A stretch of 64,000 bases of DNA from Chloroflexota bacterium (GCA_026706485.1 JAPOYR010000003.1:62001-126000); one strand, 5' to 3'. Shown: positions 42,065 to 51,995, counted from the stretch's first letter. Notes: generated by a model not told the origin, from the letters alone. Numbers and translations are program-made.

Positions 42065-43972
42065 TTGAGCCCGACTCGATCGCCCCGCGTGACGCCCACC
42101 ACCCGCCCAGCAACGCGACGCCTGCCACGACGCCGCCTGCTGGCGGCAGGCGCGCTGGCGGCCGCCGGGCTGACGCTGGGCTGGCCGCGCGTCCGCGGCC
42201 TCGAACCCACCGGCGACGCGCGCGTCGTTTCCCTGCGGTACGAGCCGGAGCTGGGTCACAACATCGCGACGCTCACGGTGACGGCGGCAGGTGGGCATCA
42301 CCTGGTCGACTTCCTGGGTCACTACTTCCGCACGGGCGGGCTGCGGCGGGCGGGGCTGGCCATCAGCGAACCGATCGTCGAGAACGGCGTGCTGTGTCAG
42401 TACTTCCAGCGAGGCGTGTTGGAAAGCCGCCTGACCGGCGATGGAGTGGTGATGCAGTGGCGCGACCTGTGGACCGTGCTGGGTGACGGCGAGGGCGCGG
42501 CGGCGATTGCCGACATTCCCAGCGAGTCATCGCTCACGAACCCGCACGCCGGCCGTGCGGTCGGGCCCTATGGGCACGTGGTGTCGAACCAAGCGGTCGA
42601 CGGGACGCGCACGGGATTTCTGGAGCTCTACGACGCCGTTGGCGGCGAGCTGAGCCTCGGCGCGCCGCTGACGGCCGCGCGCCTGGAAACTGAGGATGAC
42701 CCCGCCCCGATCATTCCGGGGTTGGCGGCGGACTTCGTGCGGCAGTATTTCGAGGCCGGCGTGATGGAGGTTCACCCGCAGACGCCCGGCGCCGCGAGTC
42801 TTGCGTTGGTGGGCGATGTCGCGCGCGACACGGCCTACACGAACTACACCTGGACGCTGGTGCAGAGCTTCGACGCCAGGCCCCCGCTCGCACCGGGACG
42901 GCGCATGCGCCTGGAGCGCACCGAGCGGCCCGCGGGCCTGATTCAGAGTGGATCGCCCATCGCCCCGCCGGGCTTCGAGCTTTCAGAATTCGCTGACACG
43001 CGGCGCCTCGGTTTCCCGGCGGTGCTTCGCTTCGCGCCGGACGGCCGGCTCTTCGTCGCATTCTCGAATGACCAGATCGTGACCATGCGCGATTCAACCG
43101 GCAATGGGCGGGCCGACGCGATCCGCACCTTTGCCTCGGGTGACGGCGTCAAGGATCCGCGGGGGCTGGCGTTCGTGGGCGACCACGTCTATGTCTCCGT
43201 CGAGGAGAAGATCATTCGGCTGCGGGACGCTTCCGGCTCGGGGGCCGCCGACGAGTCGGCGGACGTGGTCACCGGCCTGGAACTGGATACGAAGGTGCCG
43301 TTCCATCGCAACAACGGCATCGCCATCGGGCCGGACGGTCTGCTGTACATGACGCTGGGGAGCACGACGAATTCGGGCGAGATTCGCGAGCGTCCGCTGT
43401 CGGCCTCGATCTTGCGGTCGCGGTTGGATGGGACGGGACTCGAGAAGTTCGCCACCGGGCTGCGGAACCCGTTTGGCTTGGCGTTCAGCCCGGACGGGGA
43501 GCTGTTTTGCACCGACAACGGGCCGGACACCCGGGTGCGACGCAACGACGACCCGCCCGACGAGCTCAACCACGTGATCGAAGGCGCGGACTATGGGCAC
43601 GCGCGATTCTGGGGCACGCCGCCGCCGGACTCGGGGACCCGCGGACCGGTGGCGAATCTGGCGGCCCACGGCGCGGCCGCGGGCTTGACCTTCTTCACCG
43701 GGCCGCAGGCGGGCGAGTTCGATGGAAACGTGTTGATCGCCATGTGGGGACCGGCGGGGGGGCGCAGCTCGTTTGCGCACAACATCCTGCGCGCGCGGCT
43801 GCGGCGACAGGGCGACACCTACACAGCGCAGGTGCGGCCGTTTGTCAGCTCGCTGACGCGGCCCACGGACGTGGTGGTGGGCCCCCACGGCGACCTCTAC
43901 ATCGCCGATCACGTGGGCCGCACGATCTATCGGCTGCGCCGCCGCGGCCTGGCGCCGTCGGTGTTGCGGTAG
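42065..43972 (+). CDS. Tat-exported PQQ-type sugar dehydrogenase-like protein
   Basis: A 635-residue protein. The N-terminus holds a twin-arginine signal (RRLPRRRLLAAGALAAAGLT, about 19-38). Residues about 60-280 form two modules with patterns HYFRTGGLRRAGLAISEPIV, then QYFQRGVLE, and LGAPLTAARLE then VRQYFEAGVMEVHP. From about 300 to the end is a glucose/sorbosone dehydrogenase-like beta-propeller (LGFPAVLRFAPDGRLFVAFS, NNGIAIGPDGLLYMTLGST, GLRNPFGLAFSPDGELFCTD, GPHGDLYIADHVGRTIYRLR). It would oxidise sugars outside the membrane, though cofactor use is inferred. TTG 42065 or GTG 42089 may be the start. Confidence 0.75.
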   Translation: MSPTRSPRVTPTTRPATRRLPRRRLLAAGALAAAGLTLGWPRVRGLEPTGDARVVSLRYEPELGHNIATLTVTAAGGHHLVDFLGHYFRTGGLRRAGLAISEPIVENGVLCQYFQRGVLESRLTGDGVVMQWRDLWTVLGDGEGAAAIADIPSESSLTNPHAGRAVGPYGHVVSNQAVDGTRTGFLELYDAVGGELSLGAPLTAARLETEDDPAPIIPGLAADFVRQYFEAGVMEVHPQTPGAASLALVGDVARDTAYTNYTWTLVQSFDARPPLAPGRRMRLERTERPAGLIQSGSPIAPPGFELSEFADTRRLGFPAVLRFAPDGRLFVAFSNDQIVTMRDSTGNGRADAIRTFASGDGVKDPRGLAFVGDHVYVSVEEKIIRLRDASGSGAADESADVVTGLELDTKVPFHRNNGIAIGPDGLLYMTLGSTTNSGEIRERPLSASILRSRLDGTGLEKFATGLRNPFGLAFSPDGELFCTDNGPDTRVRRNDDPPDELNHVIEGADYGHARFWGTPPPDSGTRGPVANLAAHGAAAGLTFFTGPQAGEFDGNVLIAMWGPAGGRSSFAHNILRARLRRQGDTYTAQVRPFVSSLTRPTDVVVGPHGDLYIADHVGRTIYRLRRRGLAPSVLR

Positions 43973-44087
43973 CACGGCGGGTCACCCGGCGGCCGGATCG
44001 CCGTCGGGCCGAGACCCGATGCCCTGACCGCGAGAGCGTGCATCGGCCCCTGGAGGACACGGGCTGCCGGTCGTGTCGGCGACGACC

Positions 44088-46958
44088 TCAGGCTCCGCGC
44101 GCGTCCCCATAGACCTCGAACGCCACCTCGCCGTCGTCGGCCACCTGAAGGCGCAGCACTGGGATGAAGGCAGCCTCCCGCCAAGATCCGGGCTCGTATT
44201 CATGCCGCAGGCGGATGACCAGCGCCCACGCGCCGGGCCCGAGGTCGCCGTCCGACGCCGGCAGCGGCACGAATGCTCCACTATCGCTACGCACGGCAAG
44301 GCTGGACGTCGCAACGTCGAGCTGGTAGCGGTGGGTGGTCGCTGCAGAGCCCGACGCCAGCAGCCCGTCAATCCACTTTGCGAACGCCGGTCCGCGCTCG
44401 TCGGGAAGAAACGCGACGGGGATGCCCAACGGCGATTCGAGAAGCCGAACCAGTATCCAGTCCTGGCTCGTCCAGCGTTCCGGCGCCCGCTCGCCGTAGC
44501 TGGCGGTGAAGGTTACGCGACTCTGGTCGAGGCGGGCATCGGTGACCTGGACGCTGACCGGAGGCGACTCATGGTCCGGCAGCGTCATGTTCGGCACCAC
44601 CGTCCTTTGTGGCGCATAGATTGCAGCATCGTCGTTTCGCCAGATTGGGCGCCACTCATCGGGGAACATCCAGGGATCGACATTCGCAGGCACTACCACA
44701 AGGTCTGGCAGTTGCTCACCCTCCGGCTCTATCGGCCATAGGGGCGTCCGCAGATGCAGGCGCCCAATGTCGAGCGATCCCACCAGCCGGGCATCGGGTA
44801 GCACCGCGGCAATACGGATCCTGGCGAACCATGAGGTTGACGGGTGCAGGTAGGCCGTCAGAAATGGCGGCAATGCTCGCAGCGCCTCGAACGACGCGGG
44901 GTTCGGCGCGGCGTCGATCGCCGGGAAGGCCGGGCGCACGCGGTACAGCGCTTCTTCCTCATCGCGCGCCAGAAGTTCGAACAAGCGTGGATCGTTGAGC
45001 CAACGCGCAGCCCGTTCGGGTAGGGCGGCCTGCCACGCGTCCGTCGCATGGATGTATTGGAGGCCAAGCCGACGGAACGCCTGCGGTTCCAGAAAGTGCA
45101 CGGCGTCGAGATACTCCGGGCCGAAGACGCGCTGCAGGTGGATTTGCCCCACAAATCCCGCCGCCTCGGGGCGTCCCGTGTTGAGGAAGACGCCGGCGCT
45201 GGAAGGCGGCGTGGCGAGCACGCGCGCGTTGACTGGCGTGTGGTCCTGAATATAGGTCGCCAAATGCTCCGAGATGGCGGGTAGTCGATAGCGCCGCGCG
45301 ATCTCTGGCCTGCCCGGTTGGCTGGACTCGTGGTGGAGAGCGGCAGCATTCGCCAGTTGAATGCCATTTCCCACCGCAAGGCCGAGATAACGCGCGGGCG
45401 CCACGAGCGTGGGCCAGGCGATCAGTCCCACGAGTAGGGCGCCGCCGGCGTAGCGCCAGCGGGGTCGCAATTGCGCCAGGCGGGTACTCAGCGCAAGCAG
45501 CAGCGCCATCATGGCTAGATTGCGGGCGTGCCCCGCCACACGGCCCAAGTCATGCGGCGCCGGCGCGTGATACAGCCCCAGATAGGCCAGCGCACACACG
45601 CCGGCGGCCACCGCAAGCGCCAGCACCAATCGGTCGCGCCTCGCCAATACCGTAGCGACACCTGCCACAACCACAGGGCCCACGCCCAGCAGAGCGACAC
45701 CGCCGGGCCGCTGGTCGAACGCGCCAAGCAAGGTCCAATGCTCCGCGCGGAGACTTGTGGCGATCGACAAGCCGGACGCCGGACCGCCTAGAAACCCCGT
45801 GAGCACGCCGCCACCGCCAAGGAGCAACAGCGCCGCGAGCGCCAGCCCGGCACCGCTTCTGACCACCTCTCCCGAGGTGAAACGTCGAGCCACCCAAATG
45901 AACCAGCCGTGTGCTGGACCGGGGCGCCGCGCGAGCGCTGATCCGTCGCGTCGAGATCGCGCCACGCGCACGGCTTCCAATCCAGTCCACAGGGCGAGTA
46001 CCGCCGGAGCTAGCGTCGTTGCCAGGAGGCCGATGAATCCGACCAATCCCGCGAGCGTCATGGCGGCCGACCACGACCGGCGTTCGGAGCGGACGGCGCG
46101 CTCCAGCACCACAAACGCCAGCGCGTATCCCAGTGTGAAGGCGGGCTTCCAGATGTCCGGCAAGACCCTCTCCCAGGGATGGACGCCTTGGGACAGCACA
46201 ACTGACGGCCAGTAGATATCGGCCATTGAGGCGCGCAACCCCGCCGCCGGCAATCCCGTCGGAACCGGGAATTCCAGAAGGCCATGGCCCACCCGGCCTT
46301 CCGTCCAGGCCCCATACGTGAGCAGCAAGGGCGCGACCAGGAGCATGGCAGGCCACGATCCGCGCCGCAGCACCGCCACTGCCATAACCAGCGTGAAGCT
46401 CGCCCAGGAGTAGACGTCGACCAACTCCGAAACGAAGGCCCGATCAGGGCCAATCGGCGGGGCCAGAAGTCCGACCAACAGCGCAGGCGCGTGGTGGTAG
46501 CGCACCGGCATGCCTGGATTCCAGGGCAATTCCGGTGGGAACGCGCCTGCCCGGATCGAAGCCGCCAATCCCAGATGGATGGACCAGTCCTGGATTGTCA
46601 AGAGCTGGCGGCTGGCCAGCGCTGCCCAGAGGGTCACCAGGAAGACGACGGCGAATCCGGCCACCAGGCGAGGCCGCGGACGGATTGGAAGGGGCTCACG
46701 CCAGACAAGTACCGCGCCCAGCGCAAGCATGACGCCCCAACCAATGGCCGCACCCGCCAATCCCGGAACGACGTTGAGCACGACATTGACGATCAGGCCC
46801 CACAGCGCGGGGCCGACGACCAAGCCCTGCGCCAGGGCCATGCGTTCGTCGTCCTGCCGCAGCACGGCGCGGACGATGACGTAGCCGACAGCGGCGAGCG
46901 CGGCGAGTTCGGCAACCAGCAGCAACAGGCCGGGAACTACCCCAGGGTCAATCGTCAA
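44088..46958 (-). CDS. Large integral membrane protein, GT-C-like
   Basis: A 956-residue protein with about 14 hydrophobic helices in the first 570 residues, then a soluble domain of about 380 residues. In the first large outer loop, IQDWSIHLGLAASIRAGAFP and PWNPGMPVRYHHAP give the D...H and PW-PG-xRYHxAP pattern of GT-C-type membrane transferases. The C-terminal domain (YQLDVATSSLAV) is beta-rich. It resembles the architecture of the YYY protein but lacks the NYYYFGH motif. Probably an envelope sugar transferase; no donor is inferable. A possible -10 (TAGTAT, minus strand 47029-47024) lies upstream. Confidence 0.65.
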   Translation of the reverse strand: MTIDPGVVPGLLLLVAELAALAAVGYVIVRAVLRQDDERMALAQGLVVGPALWGLIVNVVLNVVPGLAGAAIGWGVMLALGAVLVWREPLPIRPRPRLVAGFAVVFLVTLWAALASRQLLTIQDWSIHLGLAASIRAGAFPPELPWNPGMPVRYHHAPALLVGLLAPPIGPDRAFVSELVDVYSWASFTLVMAVAVLRRGSWPAMLLVAPLLLTYGAWTEGRVGHGLLEFPVPTGLPAAGLRASMADIYWPSVVLSQGVHPWERVLPDIWKPAFTLGYALAFVVLERAVRSERRSWSAAMTLAGLVGFIGLLATTLAPAVLALWTGLEAVRVARSRRDGSALARRPGPAHGWFIWVARRFTSGEVVRSGAGLALAALLLLGGGGVLTGFLGGPASGLSIATSLRAEHWTLLGAFDQRPGGVALLGVGPVVVAGVATVLARRDRLVLALAVAAGVCALAYLGLYHAPAPHDLGRVAGHARNLAMMALLLALSTRLAQLRPRWRYAGGALLVGLIAWPTLVAPARYLGLAVGNGIQLANAAALHHESSQPGRPEIARRYRLPAISEHLATYIQDHTPVNARVLATPPSSAGVFLNTGRPEAAGFVGQIHLQRVFGPEYLDAVHFLEPQAFRRLGLQYIHATDAWQAALPERAARWLNDPRLFELLARDEEEALYRVRPAFPAIDAAPNPASFEALRALPPFLTAYLHPSTSWFARIRIAAVLPDARLVGSLDIGRLHLRTPLWPIEPEGEQLPDLVVVPANVDPWMFPDEWRPIWRNDDAAIYAPQRTVVPNMTLPDHESPPVSVQVTDARLDQSRVTFTASYGERAPERWTSQDWILVRLLESPLGIPVAFLPDERGPAFAKWIDGLLASGSAATTHRYQLDVATSSLAVRSDSGAFVPLPASDGDLGPGAWALVIRLRHEYEPGSWREAAFIPVLRLQVADDGEVAFEVYGDARGA

Positions 46959-47180
46959 TGCAGCGTGCTCCGTGTCCTGCCTCGACGCCCGCCGCGCAAG
47001 GCGCCGAGCTCGGCATTCGCAACATACTAGGGGGGTGCGAGCAGCCAGGTATGCGGACTATCGGGTGCACAGGCTCGGCGCCGCAGGCCTTAGGTTGTGG
47101 TCGACCTTGACATCGGAGCGCCGTATGGTTGCCCGGCGGCAGCGGGTAACCTCGATTCGTCGCTTGACCTGCGGGGTTGG

Positions 47181-47199
47181 ATTCCGCCTTCGCGGGAAT
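47181..47199 (+). repeat. dRS3-like palindrome, one base shorter
   Basis: ATTCC-GCCTTCGC-GGGAAT: one C is missing from the left arm. TTGG precedes it and GGC follows. Confidence 0.65.
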
Positions 47200-47229
47200 G
47201 GCGGACTCGATGTCGCCCACCGCCGGATC

Positions 47230-47257
47230 TTTTCGGGCGCTGAACGTGCGGTACACT
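47230..47257 (+). promoter_or_regulatory. Possible rpsO promoter
   Basis: TTTTCG at 47230 and TACACT at 47252-47257 (16-bp spacer). The leader to the rpsO GTG would be about 80 nt, long enough for S15 autoregulation, which I cannot demonstrate. Confidence 0.35.
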
Positions 47258-47342
47258 CGGGCGAGTCATGAGCGGATCAGTTCCGCTCCGATCCTCGATG
47301 CGAGCGCCAGTGTTGAGCGCCCGTAATCCTCCTGGAGCCACC

Positions 47343-47615
47343 GTGGGTTTCGTTTCGCCCAAACGCGAGCAGGTCGCCGCGCTGCGTCTGCACAGCGACG
47401 ACACGGGCTCGGCGCCGGTGCAGATTGCCCTGCTGAGCGCGCGGATCGAAGAACTCACCGAGCACCTGAAGCAGCACCGCGGCGACAAGCACACACGCTA
47501 TGGGCTGCTGCGCATGGTGGGGCGGCGAGGCCGCTTGCTGAAATACCTGCGGCGCACCCAGCCCGAAACCTATCGCGAGGTGATCACCACCCTTGGTTTG
47601 CGAGTGCGCCAATAG
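47343..47615 (+). CDS. rpsO: 30S ribosomal protein S15
   Basis: A 90-residue ribosomal protein that binds 16S rRNA in the central domain of the small subunit. It is recognised by [40 protein letters not shown] and [23 protein letters not shown] 47343 is chosen because the family starts a few residues before this block and TGGAG precedes it; in-frame ATG 47268 would add 25 unrelated residues. It is followed by pnp, as in many bacteria. Confidence 0.95.
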   Translation: MGFVSPKREQVAALRLHSDDTGSAPVQIALLSARIEELTEHLKQHRGDKHTRYGLLRMVGRRGRLLKYLRRTQPETYREVITTLGLRVRQ

Positions 47616-47838
47616 TCGGCGGCTCTGGTTGCCCACGGCACACCGCGTCGGAAACCCTCTTCTCATGGTCCTTGGCCCCCGGTTCATCGCCGAAGCTGCA
47701 CCGACGGGCCGCATGTACTTCGCTTCGGCATAGTTCGGCGGGTCGAATTTCGCGGACGAGCTAAGAAACGAGCCGGCAACTCCGGTTGCCCCCTCCTTTC
47801 TTCGCTTGTTCCGCCGGCCCGCCCGGGAGACGTGCGAT
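47616..47838 (+). other. rpsO-pnp intergenic region with a hairpin
   Basis: A short hairpin GGCAAC-TCCG-GTTGCC at 47775-47790 is followed by CCCTCCTTTCTT. In other bacteria this gap holds an RNase III site and a partial terminator controlling pnp. That function here is inferred. Confidence 0.4.
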
Positions 47839-50061
47839 ATGCACAGAGTTGAAACCGAGCTGGGAGGGCGAACCTTCAGCCTGGAGACCGGCGAATTGGC
47901 CGGTCAGGCGGACGGCGCGGTCGTGGCGCGCTACGGCGACACGACCCTGCTGGCCACGGTGGTCGCGTCCAGCCCGCGTCAGGGGCTGGATTTCTTTCCG
48001 CTCCAAGTCGAGTTCGAGGAGCGGGCCTATTCGATCGGCCGCATTCCAGGCAGCGTGCTGCGCCGCGAGGGCCGTCCGCCGCTGTCGGGCATCCTGGCCG
48101 GTCGGCTGGCCGACCGCTGCATCCGGCCGCTGTTCCCCGACGGCATGCGCAATGACACGCAGATCGTCCTGACGCTGCTGACCCACGACGGGGAAAACGA
48201 GCCCGACGTGATGGGCATCGTGGCCGCCTCGGCCGCGTTGATGCTGACCGGGCTCCCCTTCGAGGGCCCCGTGGGCGCCCTGCGGGTGGGCCTGGACGGC
48301 GACGAGTTCGTGGCCAATGCGCCCGCCGACCCCGAGGGCGGAGAACCAACGCTCGATTTGGTCGTGGCCGGCACGCGCGAGGGCGTGGTGATGCTCGAGG
48401 CCGGCGCCCAGGTCGTGCCCGACGACACCGTCGTGCGCGCGATCAACTGGGGGCAAGAGCAGATCCAGGGTCTGATCGACATCCAGCGGCAACTACAGGA
48501 ACTGGCCGGCAAGCCGGCGCGTGAGGTGGACATCATCAAGCCCGCCGACGAGCTGGTCGACGCGGTCCGCGAGCGCTACGGGTCGAGGATTCAGGATGCG
48601 GCGCGGGTGATGGATCGGGCGGAGCGCAAGGCGCTGCTTGGAGCCGTCGCCGCTGACGCGGAGGCGGAGCTTGGGGACGAGCACGAGGCCGCGCGGATCG
48701 ACGATGCCTTGCACGACGTGGAGGCGGATGCCGTGCGCGCGCTGATTCTGAATGAGGGCATTCGCCCGGACGGACGCGATGAGTCCTCGCTGCGCAAGCT
48801 CTCGGCGCGCGTGGGCGTGCTGCCGCGCATCCACGGCACCGGCCTGTTTCAGCGCGGCGAGACGCAGGTGCTGGCGGTGACCACGCTGGGCACCCCGCGC
48901 GACGTGCAGCGCATCGGGCTGAGCGACCTGGAAGCCATGGTGCAGCCGAAGCGCTACATCCATCACTACAACATGCCGCCGTATGCCAGCGGCGAGACCG
49001 GCCGGCTGGGGTCGCCGAAGCGCCGCGAAGTCGGCCACGGCGCCCTCGCCGAGCGCGCCATTGCACCGGTGCTGCCGGACTTGAAGGACTTCCCCTACAC
49101 GATCCGCGTGGTGTCGGAGGTGCTGTCATCCAACGGGTCCACGTCGATGGCGTCGACCTGCGGCAGCACGCTGAGCCTGATGGACGCGGGAGTTCCGCTC
49201 AAGGCGCCCGTCGCCGGAATCTCCATCGGCCTGATCGCCGGGGACGACGGCAAGTTTGTGGCCCTCACCGACATCCAGGGCGCCGAGGATCACTTCGGCG
49301 ACATGGACTTCAAGGTGGCGGGCACGGCCGAGGGCGTCACCGCCGTCCAGGTCGACATCAAGATCAAGCATCTGACGCCCGAGATGATCGAGGCGGCGGT
49401 GCAGCGCGCCCGCGAAGCCCGGCTGCAAATCCTGGATGTGATGCGGGTGAGCATTGCCGAACCGCGCGACGACGTGGGCGAGTTCGCGCCCAAGATCACG
49501 CAGGTCTCGATCTCGCCTGACAGCATCGGCGCGGTGATCGGGCCGGGCGGCAAGATGATCCGCCGCCTGGAGGCCGAGACGGGCGCCAGCATCGACATCG
49601 AGGAGGACGGCACGGTGACCGTCGGCGGGGCCACCCGCGAGGGCACCGATCGCGCCGTCCAGATGATCAAGGACCTGACGGGCGAGGTCGAGATTGGCCG
49701 CACGGTTCTGGGCAAAGTGACGCGTATCATGAACTTTGGCGCGTTCGTCGAGATCGTGCCCGGCAAGGAAGGCCTCGTGCCCATCAATGAGCTGGCCGAA
49801 GAGCCGGTGGGTTCCGTCAATGACGTCGTGGCCGAAGGCGACGACATCATGGTGATGGTGGTGGAGGTCGATCACCTGGGCCGCATCAACCTGTCGCGGC
49901 GCGCCGTGCTGCAAGATCTGACACCCGCCGAGACCCTGGCCACGGCTCCGCCGCGGCCGGGGCGCGACGGTCCCCGTGGCGGCGGTCGCCGCAACGGGCC
50001 GGGAGGGCGCGGCGGCGGTCGTCGCGGACGCCCACCGCGCGGCGGTCGCAGGTTCGACTAG
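47839..50061 (+). CDS. pnp: Polynucleotide phosphorylase
   Basis: A 740-residue 3'-5' exoribonuclease that degrades RNA with phosphate. There are two RNase PH-like cores (first: ARYGDTTLLATVVAS; second: GTGLFQRGETQVLAVTTLGT, SSNGSTSMASTCGSTLSLMD). The KH domain is near residue 563 (IGAVIGPGGKMIRRLEAETG), the S1 domain near 620 (LGKVTRIMNFGAFVEIVPGK). The Arg/Gly-rich tail (RGGGRRNGPGGRGGG) resembles RNA-binding RGG tails. ATG 47839 is preceded by GGGAG. It forms the start of the pnp-dapB-asd-dapA-udg-rnj series. Confidence 0.96.
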   Translation: MHRVETELGGRTFSLETGELAGQADGAVVARYGDTTLLATVVASSPRQGLDFFPLQVEFEERAYSIGRIPGSVLRREGRPPLSGILAGRLADRCIRPLFPDGMRNDTQIVLTLLTHDGENEPDVMGIVAASAALMLTGLPFEGPVGALRVGLDGDEFVANAPADPEGGEPTLDLVVAGTREGVVMLEAGAQVVPDDTVVRAINWGQEQIQGLIDIQRQLQELAGKPAREVDIIKPADELVDAVRERYGSRIQDAARVMDRAERKALLGAVAADAEAELGDEHEAARIDDALHDVEADAVRALILNEGIRPDGRDESSLRKLSARVGVLPRIHGTGLFQRGETQVLAVTTLGTPRDVQRIGLSDLEAMVQPKRYIHHYNMPPYASGETGRLGSPKRREVGHGALAERAIAPVLPDLKDFPYTIRVVSEVLSSNGSTSMASTCGSTLSLMDAGVPLKAPVAGISIGLIAGDDGKFVALTDIQGAEDHFGDMDFKVAGTAEGVTAVQVDIKIKHLTPEMIEAAVQRAREARLQILDVMRVSIAEPRDDVGEFAPKITQVSISPDSIGAVIGPGGKMIRRLEAETGASIDIEEDGTVTVGGATREGTDRAVQMIKDLTGEVEIGRTVLGKVTRIMNFGAFVEIVPGKEGLVPINELAEEPVGSVNDVVAEGDDIMVMVVEVDHLGRINLSRRAVLQDLTPAETLATAPPRPGRDGPRGGGRRNGPGGRGGGRRGRPPRGGRRFD

Positions 50062-50070
50062 GACCGCACC

Positions 50071-50853
50071 ATGCTTCGAGTAGCCGTGCTCGGTTCCAGC
50101 GGCCAAATGGGCCAAGCGGTCGTGGCGGCCGTGGAGGGCGCCGACGACCTCGAGCTCGTCGCCCGGATCAACCGGGTGCCGTCACCCGGGAGCTCCCCGT
50201 TCTTCACGGAGTTCGGGGCGGCCGTTCAGGCGACCTCGCCCGAGGTCGTGGTGGACTTCTCGGTGGCGGACGCCGTGGCGGACCATGCGCTGGAGGCGCT
50301 GGACGCCGGCGTGTCGCCCGTCATCGGAACGACCGGCATGTCGGAGGAGCAGGTTGGAGCCATCCGCCAACGCGCGGACGCCACGGGCGTTGGGGCGTTC
50401 ATCGCGCCTAACTTCGCCATCGGCGCGGTGCTGATGATGCAGATGGCCGCCATGGCAGCCCCGCACCTCGACAGCGTCGAGGTGATCGAGCTGCACCACG
50501 ACCGCAAGCGCGACGCGCCCTCGGGAACGGCGGCGCGCACGGCGGAGCTGATCGTGCGCGCACGCGACGGACGGCCCGCCCAAGACGCCGCCACCGAGGC
50601 CTTCACGCTCGAGGGCGTGCGCGGGGGCGTGCGCGACGGCGTGCGGGTGCACAGCGTGCGGCTGCCGGGACTGGTAGCGCATCAGGAAGTGATTTTCGGC
50701 GGGGAAGGGCAAACGCTCACGATCCGCCACGACTCGACGAGCCGGGAGTCGTTCATGCCCGGCGTTTTGCTGGCCGTTCGGCGGGTGCGCGGACTACGCG
50801 GCCTGGTGATCGGCCTGGAGCACTTGCTCGCAAGCTCCGAGGGAGAAGCCTAA
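50071..50853 (+). CDS. dapB: 4-hydroxy-tetrahydrodipicolinate reductase
   Basis: A 260-residue enzyme of lysine and diaminopimelate biosynthesis, using NAD(P)H. Its nucleotide-binding loop is VLGSSGQMGQAV; the catalytic region reads ELHHDRKRDAPSGTAART, matching HHxxKxDAPSGTA. VIGTTGMSEEQ and NFAIGAVLMMQ are family blocks. It starts 9 bp after pnp and its TAA overlaps asd's start by one base (TAATG). Confidence 0.95.
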   Translation: MLRVAVLGSSGQMGQAVVAAVEGADDLELVARINRVPSPGSSPFFTEFGAAVQATSPEVVVDFSVADAVADHALEALDAGVSPVIGTTGMSEEQVGAIRQRADATGVGAFIAPNFAIGAVLMMQMAAMAAPHLDSVEVIELHHDRKRDAPSGTAARTAELIVRARDGRPAQDAATEAFTLEGVRGGVRDGVRVHSVRLPGLVAHQEVIFGGEGQTLTIRHDSTSRESFMPGVLLAVRRVRGLRGLVIGLEHLLASSEGEA

Positions 50854-51893
50854 TGTCAGCGGGATATGCGGTGGGAGTGATCGGCGCTACGGGCGCCGTG
50901 GGCCGCGAGTTCTTGCAGGTGATGGAGGAGCGCCAGTTCCCGGTGCGCGAGCTGCGGCTGTGGGCCAGCCCGCGCAGCCGCGGGCGGCAGATCGAGTTCA
51001 ACGGCAAGCCTCACACCGTCGAGGCGCTCGAGGACGCGGTGTACGAGGGCCTCGACTTCGTGCTCATCTCAGCATCGGGCGACATCAGCCGCGCCGAGGC
51101 CCCGCGCGTGGCGAAGTCCGGCGCGCTGGCCATCGACGACAGCTCGGCGTTTCGCTATGACGACGCGGTGCCGCTGGTGGTGCCCGAGGTCAACGCGGAG
51201 GACATCGCCTGGCACCAGGGCATCGTGGCCATTCCCAACTGCTCCACGACGCCGATCGTGCAGGTGCTGGCGCCGCTGCACGCGGTGAACCCGCTGCGGC
51301 GCATCATCGCCGACACCTATCAGTCGGTCTCCGGGGCCGGCGGGCGGGCCATGGAAGAGCTGGCCGAACAGACGGCCGCTCAGGCCCGCGGCGAGACGCC
51401 CGAGGTCGACCCGGATGTCTTCCCGCACGTGATCGCCTCCAACCTGATTCCGTCCATCGACTCGCCGCGCGACGATGGCTACTCGAAGGAGGAGTGGAAG
51501 GTCTGGGCGGAGTCGCGAAAGATCATGCACATTCCCGATCTGGCCGTTTCGGCCACCTGCGTGCGGGTTCCGGTGTTCCGGGCTCACGCCGCGGCCGTGC
51601 ACGCGGAGTTCAGCGAGCCCTTCGACGCCGCCGAGGCGCGCGCCATGCTGGAGGACGTGCCGGGAGTCCAGGTGGTCGACGATCTGGCGGGCGACCAGTA
51701 CCCCATGCCGTCGGACGCGGCGGGCAACGACACGACGTGGGTGGGCCGGATTCGCCAGGACATGTCCCACCCGAACGGCCTGGTGTTCTGGGTGGTGTCG
51801 GACAACCTGCGCAAGGGCGCGGCGACCAACTCGATTCAGATCGCGGAAGCGGCCATCGCGAATCACTGGCTGAAGCAGGCGCAGCCGGCGTAG
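50853..51893 (+). CDS. asd: Aspartate-semialdehyde dehydrogenase
   Basis: A 346-residue enzyme that converts aspartyl phosphate to aspartate semialdehyde with NADPH. It opens GVIGATGAVGREFLQVMEER. The catalytic cysteine is in VAIPNCSTTPIVQVLAPL, and YQSVSGAGGRAMEEL and SATCVRVPVFRAHA are family blocks. It is translationally coupled to dapB. This supplies threonine, methionine and lysine routes. Confidence 0.95.
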   Translation: MSAGYAVGVIGATGAVGREFLQVMEERQFPVRELRLWASPRSRGRQIEFNGKPHTVEALEDAVYEGLDFVLISASGDISRAEAPRVAKSGALAIDDSSAFRYDDAVPLVVPEVNAEDIAWHQGIVAIPNCSTTPIVQVLAPLHAVNPLRRIIADTYQSVSGAGGRAMEELAEQTAAQARGETPEVDPDVFPHVIASNLIPSIDSPRDDGYSKEEWKVWAESRKIMHIPDLAVSATCVRVPVFRAHAAAVHAEFSEPFDAAEARAMLEDVPGVQVVDDLAGDQYPMPSDAAGNDTTWVGRIRQDMSHPNGLVFWVVSDNLRKGAATNSIQIAEAAIANHWLKQAQPA

Positions 51894-51917
51894 CGGAGAC
51901 ACAGCCCACGTCGCGGG

Positions 51918-51923
51918 TACAAT
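51918..51923 (+). promoter_or_regulatory. Possible -10 before dapA
   Basis: TACAAT in the 102-bp gap between asd and dapA, with no clear -35. dapA may have its own promoter as well as readthrough. Confidence 0.3.
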
Positions 51924-51995
51924 TCCGGGCGGGGTCGTGGGCGTGGTGAGCGCACCGCGCCTGAGGCGTGAATCAGCCTCGCAGGGGGGAATGCC

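Larger units (their letters stand above)
46959..47342. other. 384-bp divergent gap before rpsO
   Basis: Holds a possible minus-strand -10 (TAGTAT) at 47024-47029, a dRS3-like palindrome at 47181-47199 and the rpsO promoter candidate. No additional gene is seen. Confidence 0.5.

Noticed and set aside
47268-47342. Leaderless ATG start for rpsO four bases after the predicted transcription start
   Set aside because: It would add 25 residues absent from S15 proteins; the GTG at 47343 has a ribosome-binding site and fits the family length.
51894-51995. Lysine riboswitch before dapA
   Set aside because: The gap is 102 bp, too short for the roughly 170-nt L box, and no multi-helix core is visible.
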